A DNA stretch of 64,000 bases from Zygnema cylindricum (taxonomy: Eukaryota; Streptophyta; Zygnematophyceae; Zygnematales; Zygnemataceae), in assembly GCA_037447655.1 (NCBI GenBank), contig JBBHKE010003165.1, positions 1 to 64,000 on the forward strand. Reading direction: 5' to 3'. The translations under genes were made by a program, and so were the position numbers. The notes beneath the pieces were generated by a model. The model was given only the letters and a program-made list of their open reading frames with translations, was not told where the DNA came from and made no database searches. Shown here one piece after another: positions 22,780 through 33,877 of this stretch (the first letter of the stretch is position 1; each line of letters opens with the position of its first letter).

Positions 22780-23286
22780 GTTTGAGGATGACGTCAATTG
22801 TACTTTATTTTCTGGAATATATTCATAAGACAATAGATATCCAAGCATATGACGGGTTTAATTGGCACCACTCATCACGCAGTGGATGTCCTCAACATTG
22901 TACAATGTACACTCATGTCATATTCTGGATCGGTGACGTCTTCGCGGGCCAATTCGAAATGTGTCGAACCGGCATCCGCGGGAGTCTCCGCGAGGTTATC
23001 CTACGGCCGGCGTTACTCTCCTCGACCCTCCGCGAGTCTCCTCGTTTCGACCTGTACAGTACCGGCCGCGGATTCTCCTCGCGGAGCAGTATACCGTAAT
23101 GTCTTGTGACCGCACGAATTTTTAATACGGAAAATTTGCGTTTCGTGCGTGGACTCCCCTTGAAATTTCCGCACGCTTTCACGTTTAAACATCGATTCTG
23201 TCGTTTTAGCTTTTAAACGCAAAATCTTCGCCGCTCATTTATCGTCTTTCCCCTCTCCTTCGTACCATTCTCACTAGAGAGGTGTC
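22780..23286 (+). promoter_or_regulatory. Probable promoter and 5' UTR of the protease gene
   Basis: A GC-rich island (CCGCGGGAGTCTCCGCGAGG and similar, about 22935-23090) contrasts with the AT-rich surroundings, followed by a CT-rich leader ending before the ATG at 23287. I see no clear TATA box. Assignment rests on position and composition. Confidence 0.4.
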
Positions 23287-23667
23287 ATGACGCCTCACTG
23301 CCCTTCACTTCTCTCCAATTGTACTCTCTCGCCCTCTCCTAGAGCTTCCCTACACCCCTCAGCTTCTCAGCCTCTTCGACATCTTCTTTCTAAACCAAGA
23401 CCGCACGCGTTGTCTTTTCCCTTCCATCCGTACAGAAAAAAAGTACCTCCGTCGTCTGAATCTTGTACCAGGCTCTCCAGAAGCCCTATCGCTGTCTGTT
23501 CTCTCCCTTCAGTCTCACTTTTGTCGTTTTCAGGTTTTGAAGGGTTCAGACGAGATGGAGAGGGGTTTGGCTTGCATAGACTCTCTAGGAAACCGTCGAC
23601 ATTTTGTCCTCATTTGGAGTCCTACAACGGCAATGGTTGTACGGAATTGATCCAAGATTTCTCCAAG
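23287..23667 (+). CDS. Protease exon 1, transit-peptide-like N-terminus
   Basis: The ATG follows a CT-rich leader and is the first start in the frame. It encodes MTPHCPSLLSNCTLSPSPRA and continues to QDFSK before the donor GTCAGT. The 127 codons are Ser/Pro/Arg-rich. I chose this ATG because the exon ends in the same phase as the downstream acceptor. Confidence 0.75.
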
Positions 23668-26600
23668 GTCAGTTGTACTGTTATTATATCATTACTAATT
23701 CGTACAGTGCTTAGTGCACCCTATTAGTGTGTACCTTTCGCAAAAAAAAATCGCCGTTGTTGATCAGTCAAAATATGGAACTCCAAAAATGGTGTTAATT
23801 GTTCTCTAACTGAGGATCATGGGGATGGTCTGTTGCCTGTTTGTTTTTTGCATTCTCATTCTTATGATAGTTTTCTTTTTCATCAAAGTTTTTATTATGG
23901 AGTCCTTATTGTCACGTCATGCTAAACTGCGCATCATAATTTGTGGAAGAGAATTATTAAAGCGAAATTTCCGGTATGGTATTTCAAAACCTCAGCCAAT
24001 AGTAAGATTTTTGATTCTAAAGGTCTAAAGGAGAAAAGAGCACCAAACGTGCCAAGAAACGGACTCTCAATACTATTTAGTGCAGGGTGACGTGGCTAAT
24101 TTAATTTCACTCACTTGAGTAGAGTTAACACTATTTAATGATTCAAAAATTGGCTGTCCGAATTAGTGTTAGTAACACTAATACCGATTAGCCAGTACAA
24201 CATGATCGCGATTAGAGAAAATGTTTTTTTCTCCACTTTAAAAAATACTTTCCTTTTGCACTCTCAATGTATTTTAAATTCGACGCTTTTGATTCAAAGG
24301 TAAAGGTTGTACCTTCCTATTGGCATTCTCCAAACGGGAACCTAACACACGTGCACGAAAAAGAGTTAATTGAAGTGGAGAAAATAACATTGCTAAAAAC
24401 AATTCACGGTGTAGCTTTAGAAAGGTCATTTTTTCTTTTTGCATGCGAAAGAGGATGGATTCTATAATAACCCTCAAGAGATTATGGAGACAACCAGCAA
24501 TAAGCAATGTTTCAGTATGCCATGTTTGTTGTCCTTCTTGGGTGGATAATATTCTTTTCCTTTACTATTTGTTAGTTCATACTATTTTTCCATTGATGTT
24601 AGATTTTATTTTCAATCATGAGAGCATAATTTTATTGCTAGAGCGAATTATCATGTCCAAAATAAGGGTTCCATGGTTATAACTAAAACCAGAAAAAGCA
24701 ATCGATACAAGTTGATGTCTTCCAGTTTTTGGCAGAAACAGACGATGAAACTACATCATTTATTGCTATCAGCGTTAATGTTTATTTGCCACTTAAGTCA
24801 ACTTTTCTCTTTGCACATGTTTCTAATTTCTAGTTGGAGACTTCTAATTGAAAGATAAGAATATTACCTTTTTGATGAGTGTGCACAGAGAAAAATGAGT
24901 TTAAAGGCCAAAACAAAACATTGTAATGTAGAGTCTAGTTTAATCATCTCTTCAGAGTGTCAGAATGCCTGTTGAAACGAATGATCACCGTTTCCCACTG
25001 CTATCTTTTGCGTTTTCTTCAGACAGCCAATCTTATTTCCGTGTGAAATTGTGTACCGATTTTTGCCAATTTGGTTTGGCCTTTTCTGAAACAACACGCT
25101 TTGGCAGCATAATTAAGCGTCTCTGATCTCTTTCAACTCTTTCTCTTGAGTCTGACTGTATTGTAAACTGCCATTAGTGTTGCAATCGCCTGGTCAAGTG
25201 GAAATGGTATCTTAGCCTTCCAATTTTATTTTTATTTGATTAGACCATGAAAACTGATTAGAGAAAGAATACATCGTATAAGAACTAAAAGGACTGGCTG
25301 GAGGAACAAGACGAATACAAGAACTGACAATAGAAGAAAGTTGGCGTAGTTTGTCAAGTGACTTAATCCATTTCTGGAAGCCTTTTCCTAGCAAAATGCA
25401 GGTAAAGTGAAACGTGTGTCTGTTTTTGTGGAAAGAGGAGTTTGCAGTGTATATATTTGTGATGAAGGGGCTTTTTTCTGATGGGCCAATGGGTTTTAGT
25501 TCGTTTTGCTTTATTGCATGTTAAGGTCAAAACGGGTAGCTATAATTTTTGTATATCCTTATCGTGCTTCTCTCGTTTTTCATGCTAGCGTTAATAAAAC
25601 TAATTCGTTGACGGGTTTTTTTTGGGCATCCGGGATAAAAATTAGTGTTAATTGTATTTGAACACTTTTTCGGTATACAGTTGAAAACCGTCCACGTCGC
25701 TCGGGTCTAAAATAGAACCAGGAACACTAAATTAAGCCTCGTGCTATATGTTTCTTAACGCTAATAGCGATTCACTGTGTATCCTTTTTTTGCCAGGCGG
25801 GAAATGCCAATGTCTGGCTCCTTCCTTTATCTGGCGAGTTAAGTTTGTCCAAAATGGTGGCGGCATTGGTGGTAATGTTCGTGCTCCAAACGGCATCCAT
25901 AGCCGCCTTTGCCGGGATGGCCCAAAGCTCACAGTTTAGCTCACTGGCGAAGGTAAGTTTTGGAGCTTTAACCGTGCTTTGCCTCTACTACTGCCGTCAT
26001 TTGATGTTTTTTTATCGCCTTCATTTGATATTTCTTCCTGTCCCCCTTATTACTTCCCTCAGGACTGTTCGTGCTTCTACAGGTACTTTTTTTTGTCCCT
26101 TCATTCGATGTTCACCTATCCCACATATGCCAATCGTCTTGCACCCAGCTGCTGTATTTTAGCATCTTTCACACCAGCTTTTGAGGTGACTAATTAACAA
26201 ATTTCTGGAAAAAATGGTCCTTTTTTCAGTCCTTCACTGATTGTTCCCTATCGTGTATAGCTATTAGAGTCAAAAAAAAGTCGCCATCTTTTCTCCGTGC
26301 ACACTTTTCTGGTTGCTAATCTGACGGTTGGGATAGAAAGCCGAGATTCTTACCATCAGATTGGCGGCCTCCAAACTGAAATCGGACTCGTGTGCACGGA
26401 GAAACGTTGATTTAAACCTCGAAAAAAACATTGATGCTAATAGCGATACACGGTGTTGTTCGTGAGTTTGTACACTGCGTTTCTTTCTGGACTTGTACAT
26501 GGTTACTCCGAAAACTCTTCGATGTCTGTTTTTCACTTTTTCCCAAGAACTGTTGACTAATAAATATCATGCGTAACTGGCAACAGGCCCTCTTCTTAAT

Positions 26601-27481
26601 GGCGGTGGAGGCCTTTGGTGTGTTAAGCGTTTTGGCGACTATTCAGTCGACCGGTTTGAAGGAAGGATATTTTCAACTCGATATTGGAAAGTGGAACGGG
26701 AAGAGAGGCTGGCTACTGGCCGCCGTTGTCGGACTCATCCTGGTCGCTGGTTGGGAGGTCATTGCAGAGCGCCTTTTGGGGGGTCAGGTAAGTCCTGTTT
26801 CTCTCTCGCCGGTATTTGGGATAACCACTAATGCAGGTCGAGGATTGTCGTCGGAACTGAACAAGGTTTCTTAGGGTTTTTTAGACTGACAGGGATGTGG
26901 AAATATGTAATGTTGTGACCTATGGTCGTTCACAAATAAGTAACAACTGGATGTGTTTGTACTTGAAATTGCCTAATTTGTCTTTAAATTGGTCTTCAAG
27001 TGAAGAATCTGAATATGAGTCAAGGCGAGGTGAAACTGCACTGTTCTATTATCCTCCCTATTTATCCAACATATCGCTCGGTCTTGAGGCACAAACAGTC
27101 CTGTAACTGCATACAGAGTTCGGTATGCAGGATCTTATGAAGGCCGAGGCTCGCCAATTTTTGGAGAGTCTTCTCGGAGGTGGTCCGATATCAGTTTTGG
27201 TGACAACTCTCGTCTGTTGCGGTTTGGGACCTCTTAAGGAGGAAATTTTGTTCAGGGCATTTCTTCTCCCGTGTTTGAAGCAGTGGATGCCTTTTTCCGC
27301 GGCACTCGTCGTGAGTTCGATTCTTTTTGCGCTCGCTCACGGTTCGTCTCGTTTAGTTTTTGTACTCACACCACAGGCAATGATTCTCGGTAGTGTTTAC
27401 GGATGGACCGGCAATCTCATGGCTCCGTTGGTCGTTCACGGAGTCGTCAATGGGATCGTACTCTCGCTGAGTTGTCCTTGA
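23287..27481 (+). CDS. CPBP-family (Abi/CAAX-protease-like) intramembrane protease, probably plastid
   Basis: Four exons, 23287-23667, 25797-25952, 26587-26787 and 27131-27481, join in phase 0 with GT-AG introns to give 362 residues. The first about 100 residues are rich in Ser, Pro and Arg with few acidic residues, as in a chloroplast transit peptide. Several hydrophobic helices follow. The last exon has the family's catalytic signature: KEEILFR at residues 282-288 (EExxxR), a His in LFALAHGS, and HGVVNG near the C-terminus. The length suits plant CPBP proteins, which include SCO4- and BCM-type thylakoid or envelope proteins; the exact orthologue is not clear. Such proteins are thought to be membrane metalloproteases or scaffolds. 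AATAAA occurs about 100 bases after the stop. MITEs occupy parts of the first intron. Confidence 0.88.
24194..24416. repeat. MITE copy within protease intron 1
   Basis: The right end AATTCACGGTGTA and the inner TTTTTTCTCC/GTGCACGAAAAAG arms match the about 215-bp MITE subfamily at 34097 and 50060. The left end is diverged. Confidence 0.5.
25580..25783. repeat. MITE copy abutting the 3' splice site of protease intron 1
   Basis: The right terminus reads TTAACGCTAATAGCGATTCA ending in CTGTGTA at 25782. The left part has GCTAGCGTTAATAAAACTAATT near 25585, like the copy at 32365. Only TCCTTTTTTTGCCAG separates it from exon 2. Confidence 0.6.
25797..25952 (+). CDS. Protease exon 2, first membrane segment
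   Basis: Follows TTTGCCAG and encodes AGNANVWLLPLSGELSLSKM, then a hydrophobic helix (VAALVVMFVLQTASIAAFAG), ending LAK before GTAAGT. It is exactly 52 codons, phase 0 on both sides. Confidence 0.85.
26251..26456. repeat. MITE copy within protease intron 2
   Basis: Left end CGTGTATAGCTATTAGAGT and right end GATGCTAATAGCGATACACG are inverted repeats. The interior has the CTTTTCTCCGTGCACAC ... GTGTGCACGGAGAAA arms of this subfamily, so the copy is a nested hairpin. Confidence 0.7.
26587..26787 (+). CDS. Protease exon 3, two membrane segments
   Basis: Follows TGGCAACAG and encodes ALFLMAVEAFGVLSVLATI and, after KWNGKRG, WLLAAVVGLILVAGWEVIA, ending GGQ before GTAAGT. It is 67 codons in phase 0. 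A TGACTAAT branch-like motif lies 30 bases upstream of the acceptor. Confidence 0.85.
27131..27481 (+). CDS. Protease exon 4 with EExxxR and His motifs
   Basis: Follows GTATGCAG and encodes DLMKAEARQFLESLLGGGPI, GPLKEEILFRAFLLP, SSILFALAHGSSR and APLVVHGVVNGIVLSLSCP before TGA. These are the conserved CPBP motifs 1-3. The exon is 116 codons plus stop. Confidence 0.92.
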   Translation, partial: DLMKAEARQFLESLLGGGPISVLVTTLVCCGLGPLKEEILFRAFLLPCLKQWMPFSAALVVSSILFALAHGSSRLVFVLTPQAMILGSVYGWTGNLMAPLVVHGVVNGIVLSLSCP

Positions 27482-27635
27482 AGAGGACTTAGTTTTTGTA
27501 TGATGTTTTTCGCTTCCGTTTTGGCCTTCCCTCTTTTTTTTGTTTCTATTGTACTCAGATGGTTTACTATCGAGCGTTTCTTAATAAAGCCGGATTTGTT
27601 ATCTTAAAGGGGATGTTATCGTTTATGGCAATTCG

Positions 27636-27835
27636 TATTGCAGCTCTTAGATTCAATAGCCGTAGATAAGTTTTGTAGGCAAGTGGTTCCTAAGTAGAAG
27701 ATTGGTACAGATCTTTCGGCCATCAATTTGCATCTTCTGGTATTGTAGCTCTCAGATTCATAGTTGTTGTTCTAAAGTTTTCTTAGGGAAGTGGCCCCTT
27801 TAGTAAAAGATTTGTACAGAATTTTCAACCATCGA
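27636..27835. repeat. Imperfect tandem duplication (about 107 bp) after the protease gene
   Basis: ATTGCAGCTCTTAGATTCA ... GGCAAGTGGTTCCTAAGTAG at 27637 recurs as ATTGTAGCTCTCAGATTCA ... GGGAAGTGGCCCCTTTAGTA at 27744. Each copy ends with a TTGGTACAG/TTTGTACAG phrase. It may lie in the 3' UTR or just beyond. Confidence 0.65.
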
Positions 27836-28184
27836 GATATTCCGACTGTTTTTTTGTCGATCGTTTTGGTGCATTGGGAAAGGGAAAGTCTTTCCGCAGC
27901 GACCCATTTTCTGCTACTGAACCACAAAGAAATAAAAGCCAGACAACATCAGAAAAAAACATCAATTTCTTACCTTTTCTGTTTGATGACTTGTCTTCCT
28001 AAAGCAAAAATGTCTCAGTCATACTATTTGAAACACGTTTGGCCATACAAATAAAATAAGGTGTGGATAATAAACGTTTTCTTTACGTTTATAACTGTGG
28101 TTGCTTGGGATGGGGAAGGCGTATTTTGTCATACAATGTTATACAAGCCCCAGGTATTGTCTGGCGCTGGAATCGTCTGAAAAC

Positions 28185-28402
28185 TACACCGTGTGTAAGC
28201 TTTAATGTTTTTTTCTGCCTTTTGATGAACTTTTCTCCGTGCATACCTGTCCGATTTTTTCGTTTGGAGTCCTCCAACTGGAAGGTAAGAATCTTAGCCG
28301 TCCATCGCAACCGTCGGATTAACAATCCCAAAAGTTTTCACGGAAAAAAGCTGTTTTGAAGTCAGGAAAAAACACTACCACTAATAGCGTTACAGGGTGT
28401 AA
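28185..28402. repeat. MITE copy, about 218 bp
   Basis: Left end TACACCGTGTGTAAGCTTTA and right end CACTAATAGCGTTACAGGGTGTA. Internal AACTTTTCTCCGTGCATACC and TTTTCACGGAAAAAAG arms match the subfamily at 26251 and 50060. Confidence 0.7.
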
Positions 28403-29284
28403 GCAGGGACATTTTTGTGCGTGCATAGTACTGTTTGGTATTTTTTACAGAACTGAGGTGATTTTATAGCACATGGAACAGGTATAGTTGATTGCGCGTA
28501 AAGGCATTTCCCTCCCTTCACACCCTCCCTTCACCCCTGTCTTTCTCTCTTCCTGGTTTCCAATACGGAAATGAGGTTTTTCATACGAAACCAGTTGTTC
28601 AAGATTCGCAACTTTGACAACCTTTTTTTTTGTGAATCTACACAGTATTGAAATAAGTTTGCATGTAAGAATAGAGCATGTAAGAATAGAACATGTTTTA
28701 ACGGGCAAGCGAACGGCCCTCCATTGCAAGATTGGTGTATTTTATTTATCGTTGGTACACGGGACGAGGCCAAGCTGTGACCTTCTCAAGTTACATCTGA
28801 TTAACAACAATAACAACAACAATAAATAAATAAAATAAATTCCCAGTAGGAATTGCAACTCTACATAACTCTCCATCGTTCAACTATTGCGTAATGACCA
28901 CCCATTGGAAAAAATGAATTTGAACCACTGACAAAGCTTTGAACAACTGGTGTCTTCACCGGAACATTAAGCATCCCTCACTAAATATTGAAGATTAATA
29001 GGCGAGCTTCAATAAGCATATCTCGCAATTGGAATATGAAATGCACGGTTAAATATCTCATAACGAGCACATGTATTTCTACATTTACATGTATGAGAAC
29101 ATATCACTAATATCATTAAGTACACAAACGCATACTCCCTGGTAAGCCATTTTAGATGTGAATGGGAGGATAGTTGACTTGCTTGTTACTAGTCATTGTA
29201 GAATGATTGACTTCTTTAAGAAAGCACGATGGTAAACCATTTGAGTACATGGGAAGAAACAAAATAAAGAAGGCAAAAACGAAA
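28403..29284. other. Intergenic, no gene recognised
   Basis: The only notable item is a short tandem repeat GTAAGAATAGA(G/A)CAT at 28666-28693. There is also a poly-AAC/AATA run near 28800-28840. No coding region is supported. Confidence 0.35.
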
Positions 29285-29881
29285 CTGAAACTCAAATCGT
29301 CACAAGTTGTGCCCACGTCTACAACCGTCACATTTTAAATTTTCGACTTTTATTGTTGTGTTTCGGTAGCCATTTGTTGATAACCGACATGCCCATTTTC
29401 TTCGCCTACCGATTATGAATAAATTGTCATGATACATCAATACCGTTGTTATCGCGGTAACAGTAGTTCGATAATTATAGGCGATAGTTGTATGGGTCGA
29501 ACCGTACATTTGTACAATTTATGCCGTTGTACTGTACTACCGTTCTTCTGTTATATAGAGTACCGAATAGTTTGTCATACACATCATGCCACGATATATA
29601 CAGTTAATATAATGTATTATAAAGTACTATCTTATAGGGTACCATATTTTGTTCCAATTATCACCGATAAGAAACTTGTTGGTCTCGGAGCGATGTATCG
29701 AGACCCCTCAAGCGATAAATAATAACTATCAGTATCGGTTTTATCGCAATTAGTTTTTTTCCAATACACAACACTACTGATTTCATTTTTGCACATCGGA
29801 ACGCTTTGAAAAGTAGTACGGAAAATCTTCACTAAAATGGAAAGTACTTCAAAGTTCCGGCTACATGGGCACCTACCTTAA
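29285..29881. mobile_element. Partial TTA-flanked TIR transposon interrupted by a hAT-like relic
   Basis: The ACGTCTACAACCGTCAC phrase at 29314 and the right terminus GGCTACATGGGCACCTACC followed by TTA near 29880 identify this family. Its left end is missing. The 426-bp hAT-like relic at 29351-29776 splits it. Confidence 0.5.
29351..29776. mobile_element. Decayed relative of the 892-bp hAT-like element
   Basis: TATTGTTGTGTTTCGGTAGCC at the left and CCAATACACAACACTA at the right match the termini of 1176-2067 with a few changes. GATAACCGACATGCCCATTTT matches its interior. The target duplication is no longer exact. Confidence 0.6.
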
Positions 29882-30110
29882 CACACAAACAAAGGCAAGC
29901 CAGCAGAGGACATGGAAAGGGACAATAAGACGAGTTAAAATGTAAAATGTTTTCGGCTAGCTTGGTGGAAATTTGTATCCGCCAATAGAAATGCTCACGT
30001 GTCACCTATGCCGCGATTGATGGTCCAAAAAAAAAGGTGAGCGCTTCCGCTATATTTGGGGTGTCTCTTTTGATCGTTTATTGAGTTGTTCTATCGATTC
30101 TGTCTTATTA

Positions 30111-30752
30111 GGGTGAACTTCCATTAGAGGAAAAGTGGGGTTGTTTACTGGACGTCGTACGATTTCGTACACTCGTACCATTTTTTTTTGTCAGACGAAA
30201 CATAACAAAACATGCTTACTGGATGGCTCCAATATTATAGGCATAAGTATCGACAGTTGGATATTTCACTTTTCTAGATTCGCGAAGCAACCGCGCACAT
30301 CGTCCAGTGTGAAGAGACTCTCCTCGGCGAGGAGAGTTTCTTCACACGCGTCGCGTACCATTGATACACGTGAAAAGTAAAAAAAATATCCATCACGAAC
30401 AGGCGATGAGAAACGAACATGTCGTACACGCCATGTGCCTTCCGCCACGGTGTATGAAGGTCGACCAAAATATCCTCGCACTCTCCTTTTGACATCCGGT
30501 GACCTTCAAAGTTTGCGGCGCCTTTTTGCCATTTCGTTTCGAAATTTTGATTTCCAATTTCAAAATTAAAATTTGGTTGCAAAACTTCGTACAAATCATT
30601 ATCAACCTCTGCTCGTACAAATATTACGTACAGATTTTCAGTTTGAGTAATATTTTTAGATTTTAAGAATCTGAAAACTAATCTATGTGGCGCCAATCAT
30701 AATTGAGAAATGATGTTTATTGGCACGACATAATGGAACGTCGTGCTAGTAA
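30111..30752. mobile_element. GGGTGAACTTCC-type TIR element with a long internal palindrome
   Basis: The left terminus GGGTGAACTTCCATTAG follows TTA at 30108-30110. A diverged right terminus (TAATGGAACGTCGTGC) ends near 30752. The element is a relative of 32840-33527. It contains a near-perfect 41-base palindrome at 30307-30347. No transposase is encoded. Confidence 0.55.
30307..30347. repeat. 41-base near-perfect palindrome
   Basis: GTGTGAAGAGACTCTCCTCG is followed, after one base, by its reverse complement with a single mismatch. The predicted hairpin has about 20 pairs and almost no loop. Confidence 0.85.
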
Positions 30753-30839
30753 ACAGTACAAATAGACGTCTCCGCATGTTTACTAGGACCACCTAATAGA
30801 ATAGAGGCCTAACACGTTTCGATCCACTTTCACGTCTCT

Positions 30840-31575
30840 GCAACTCATTTTTAAGCTTCTACAAAAATCACCTTCATGGTAATTTTAATTATAATTTGAA
30901 CATGTGCACGAATAGGAAGACATTGTTGCACGTGTCAGAGGTTTTTGATTTTTTTTGCAATACACGGAATACCAAAAAATAATTACTCTCCATTTCCAGC
31001 CTGTACGGATTTTTTTCCGTGTGGGGGGCCGTAGAGGGATCTCGAGCAACTGAAGCCGTTTCACATAAGCGAAGTCCGTGAAGGCGACTCTTTCTCTCTC
31101 TCTCTCCCACTACCGTGTCTGTCTCACAATTCTTGCAATGAAAAGCTGGCAATAATGTATTTTGAAGTATCGAAAAAAAAGGTTACTTTTGACTGTCTTT
31201 GGGTGTATTTGATGGCAAATAGAGTGAGAAAGGAAGAAAAAACAAAATCGGGAAACCATGGTGGGAAGTTTTGGAATTAGTGACGTCGACGCTATCATAA
31301 GTGAGTGTGACGTCAAAATGTCACAAACCCTAAACATCTATAATGTCACAAAAAACTAGATGCCCACAACCATCGCCATTTTGTGAACGTCGTCAATTGT
31401 TGCAAGTTATGTAGTCGTCTACAACCGTCACAGATTATATCCACGTCTACATCCGTCACAATAACGATGTCATTGCGTTACAAAGGAGCGCTTTGAAATC
31501 AGTATGGAAAATCTTTCCTTAAAAACAGTGTAACAATACTAAGTTTCGTTCACATGGGAATGTGCCCTCTATATG
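30840..31575. mobile_element. Partial TTA-family TIR transposon
   Basis: It shares GCGAAGTCCGTGAAGGCG (minus sense), GGAAACCATGGTGGGAAG and CTACAACCGTCAC phrases with the copies at 52885 and 56032. The right terminus is TTCACATGGGAATGTGCCC near 31570. The left terminus is not clear. Confidence 0.5.
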
Positions 31576-31899
31576 CTACAATTGAAATTATGTTGGGATG
31601 TTGTGTGAACTGGCAGATCAATCAAAATCGCGCTTTTGTTTAGTTTGCTTTGTTTTAATGGCGTGTTGCGTTTCACTTAGGGTCGTCGTCTATCATGCGT
31701 TTCTAATAATCGTACGGACATGTTTACTGGTAGTAATATTTTTATCACTTATCCATCAGGTCGTGCCAGGAAGGCAACTATCGCCTACATATTTTATTGC
31801 GATTGGAACCACGTAGCTTCTTGTTCACAAATCCCAGAACATTAAAATATTTGAGAAGACCACTCATCTTTCTCTCTTGTCTGAATAAAATGCAACAAT

Positions 31900-32214
31900 A
31901 ATGTTATGAAATGCGAGTTTTTTTTTTTTTATTATTGAATACCTTTGGTCGTAGTTTGAAGGCATATTAAATGATAAAAGATAAGAAAAAGGAATCGAGA
32001 AACCATGGTGGAAAATTTTGGTACTTGTGACTTCATTGGGTAGAACGATCTCGCAATGTCACAAAACCCTAAACATCTACACGTCTACAACCGTCACGTT
32101 TCAAAGTTACGATTGTTCTTCGACATGGGAAAACTTCGAAAAGTACTATGGAGAATCTTCGCTAAAATCCTAAGTTTCATTCCAAAAGTTCCGATTACAT
32201 GGGCATACCGCCTT
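31900..32214. mobile_element. Partial TTA-family TIR transposon
   Basis: GAAACCATGGTGGAAAATTT, ACACGTCTACAACCGTCACG and the right terminus GATTACATGGGCATACCGCC followed by TTA at 32212 match the family. The left portion, roughly 31580-31900, is diverged. Confidence 0.5.
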
Positions 32215-32364
32215 AGTATCGTGTTAATGAATTTGTGGTGAGATTTGTGACGATAATCGCAATGTCACATATTTTTCCAAGTGAAATTTGCAATCATTAG
32301 GTTCTTTATTTTCTTCCACCATACCAGGAGTACACAATATGATAATGTTGGTTAATATAGACAC

Positions 32365-33586
32365 TACACCATGAATCATTACTAGCGTTAATAAGACTAA
32401 TTCGACGCCCCCAAATTTTGACCCTCGAATCTAAAGTATAATTAATAACTCCAGTTGTTCTTTAACGTTAATATAGGTATTGTTTAATTAGCAATAATAA
32501 CTCTAATTTAGACAATTTGTAAATAGTGTAGTGTAAAAATGTGTTATCTCGTATTAAAATTGCTCATTATTTCGTACAGTCGTTAACAAAGACTGTCAGA
32601 CAAAGGCGTCGGCACGCGATAGTGAGTCGTCAACACGAAAAAGCGCTCAAATTTGATTCCTAGCGATAAAGAAGGGGGAAAATCACGCTACATTGTTCTC
32701 ACATGTTCAAGCGTCGACTATGTAAACAAGGGCTGTACTGGTTATACTATGGCAAAAATGTACCCAAATTAGAGTTATGCATACATTAAAATTATTTTTT
32801 TCTTTGCTAAAGGCCTTCAACCCAAATTAAAATGAATAAGGGTGACGTTCCATCAGGCGAAAAGTGGCGTAGTTTACAGAAATCCACGACCCTCCGTACC
32901 AAATCGTACCGCCTATTTTGCTTTTATACGAAAAACAACATTACAGAGAATCTTGCCGATACTCTCCGAAGGTCTTGGAGGTAATACTGGCCGTCGGATG
33001 CTCATCTGCGAGGAGTTCGCTTCATTTTTTTCGGTAAAAGTCAACCCACTTCGAAGAGGTGGGTTGGCTGATACAGGAAAAAAAAAAATCCGTGACACGC
33101 TGGACGATTAAGTTACGTGTCATGATGCACAACCAACGAAAAATCTTAAGATTTGCACATGACACGCGATTTCCAAAATACAACCGAAAATAAAAACGAA
33201 ATTTCGTAACATTCCCTCGTCACGCTATTTTCGGTAGCTTTGTTCGTCACACTATTTCTCTCAAAGGACTTTCGTTATGTTCGAAAACTGAAACCGTAAC
33301 AAGTGAGCTGGCGTACAGACTGGCGTCTACAAAAAGTATAAAAGTTTTGTCGTATGATCACTTCGTACGCAGGTACATGGTACGCAAGTCAAGATTTGAA
33401 GTTAAGTTTGTCGGTGTTAAAAATCTGAAAGATATTCAAAATCGATACGTGATGAAACATCGACTCAATCGACCCGGTCTGTAGAGTTTGCCGTACAATT
33501 ACAGAAACGTATGGTGGAACTTCACCCTAACACTAACTATTTTTTTACACTAGTTATTTCTTAACGCTAATAGGATTCACGGTGTA
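32365..33586. mobile_element. CACCGTGAATCG-family MITE split by a nested TIR element
   Basis: Left terminus TACACCATGAATCATTACTA and right terminus TTAACGCTAATAGGATTCAC ending GGTGTA are inverted repeats. A 688-bp element (32840-33527) with its own target duplication sits inside. Confidence 0.6.
32840..33527. mobile_element. PIF/Harbinger-like 688-bp element with TAA target duplication
   Basis: Termini GGGTGACGTTCCATCAGG and GGTGGAACTTCACCC are inverted repeats, and TAA flanks both sides (32837-32839 and 33528-33530). A hairpin with stem CAACCCAC.TC lies at 33043-33067. No transposase is present. Confidence 0.7.
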
Positions 33587-33877
33587 GTGGTAAAAACTAC
33601 GAAACCTTCAATTTTTTTTTGTTTTTTGATTCCCCGGCCGTACCCTATTTTTTTTTATGTTTCGAACCACTCGGCCGAATCCGGCCGGCTCCCAAAATTT
33701 GGCACCCGAATCCATTCCGGATCCGACGCGGCCTGCCGGGTACGGACCAGGTACGGATTCGGGTACCCGATTGTGACCTCTGTTAAGAGGTGCAAATTTA
33801 ATAATTTATACTCGACAATCCACATCAGGTGCCGATAATACCGCTCGGGGATGTGTTCCGATACGCAGCATTACGCA

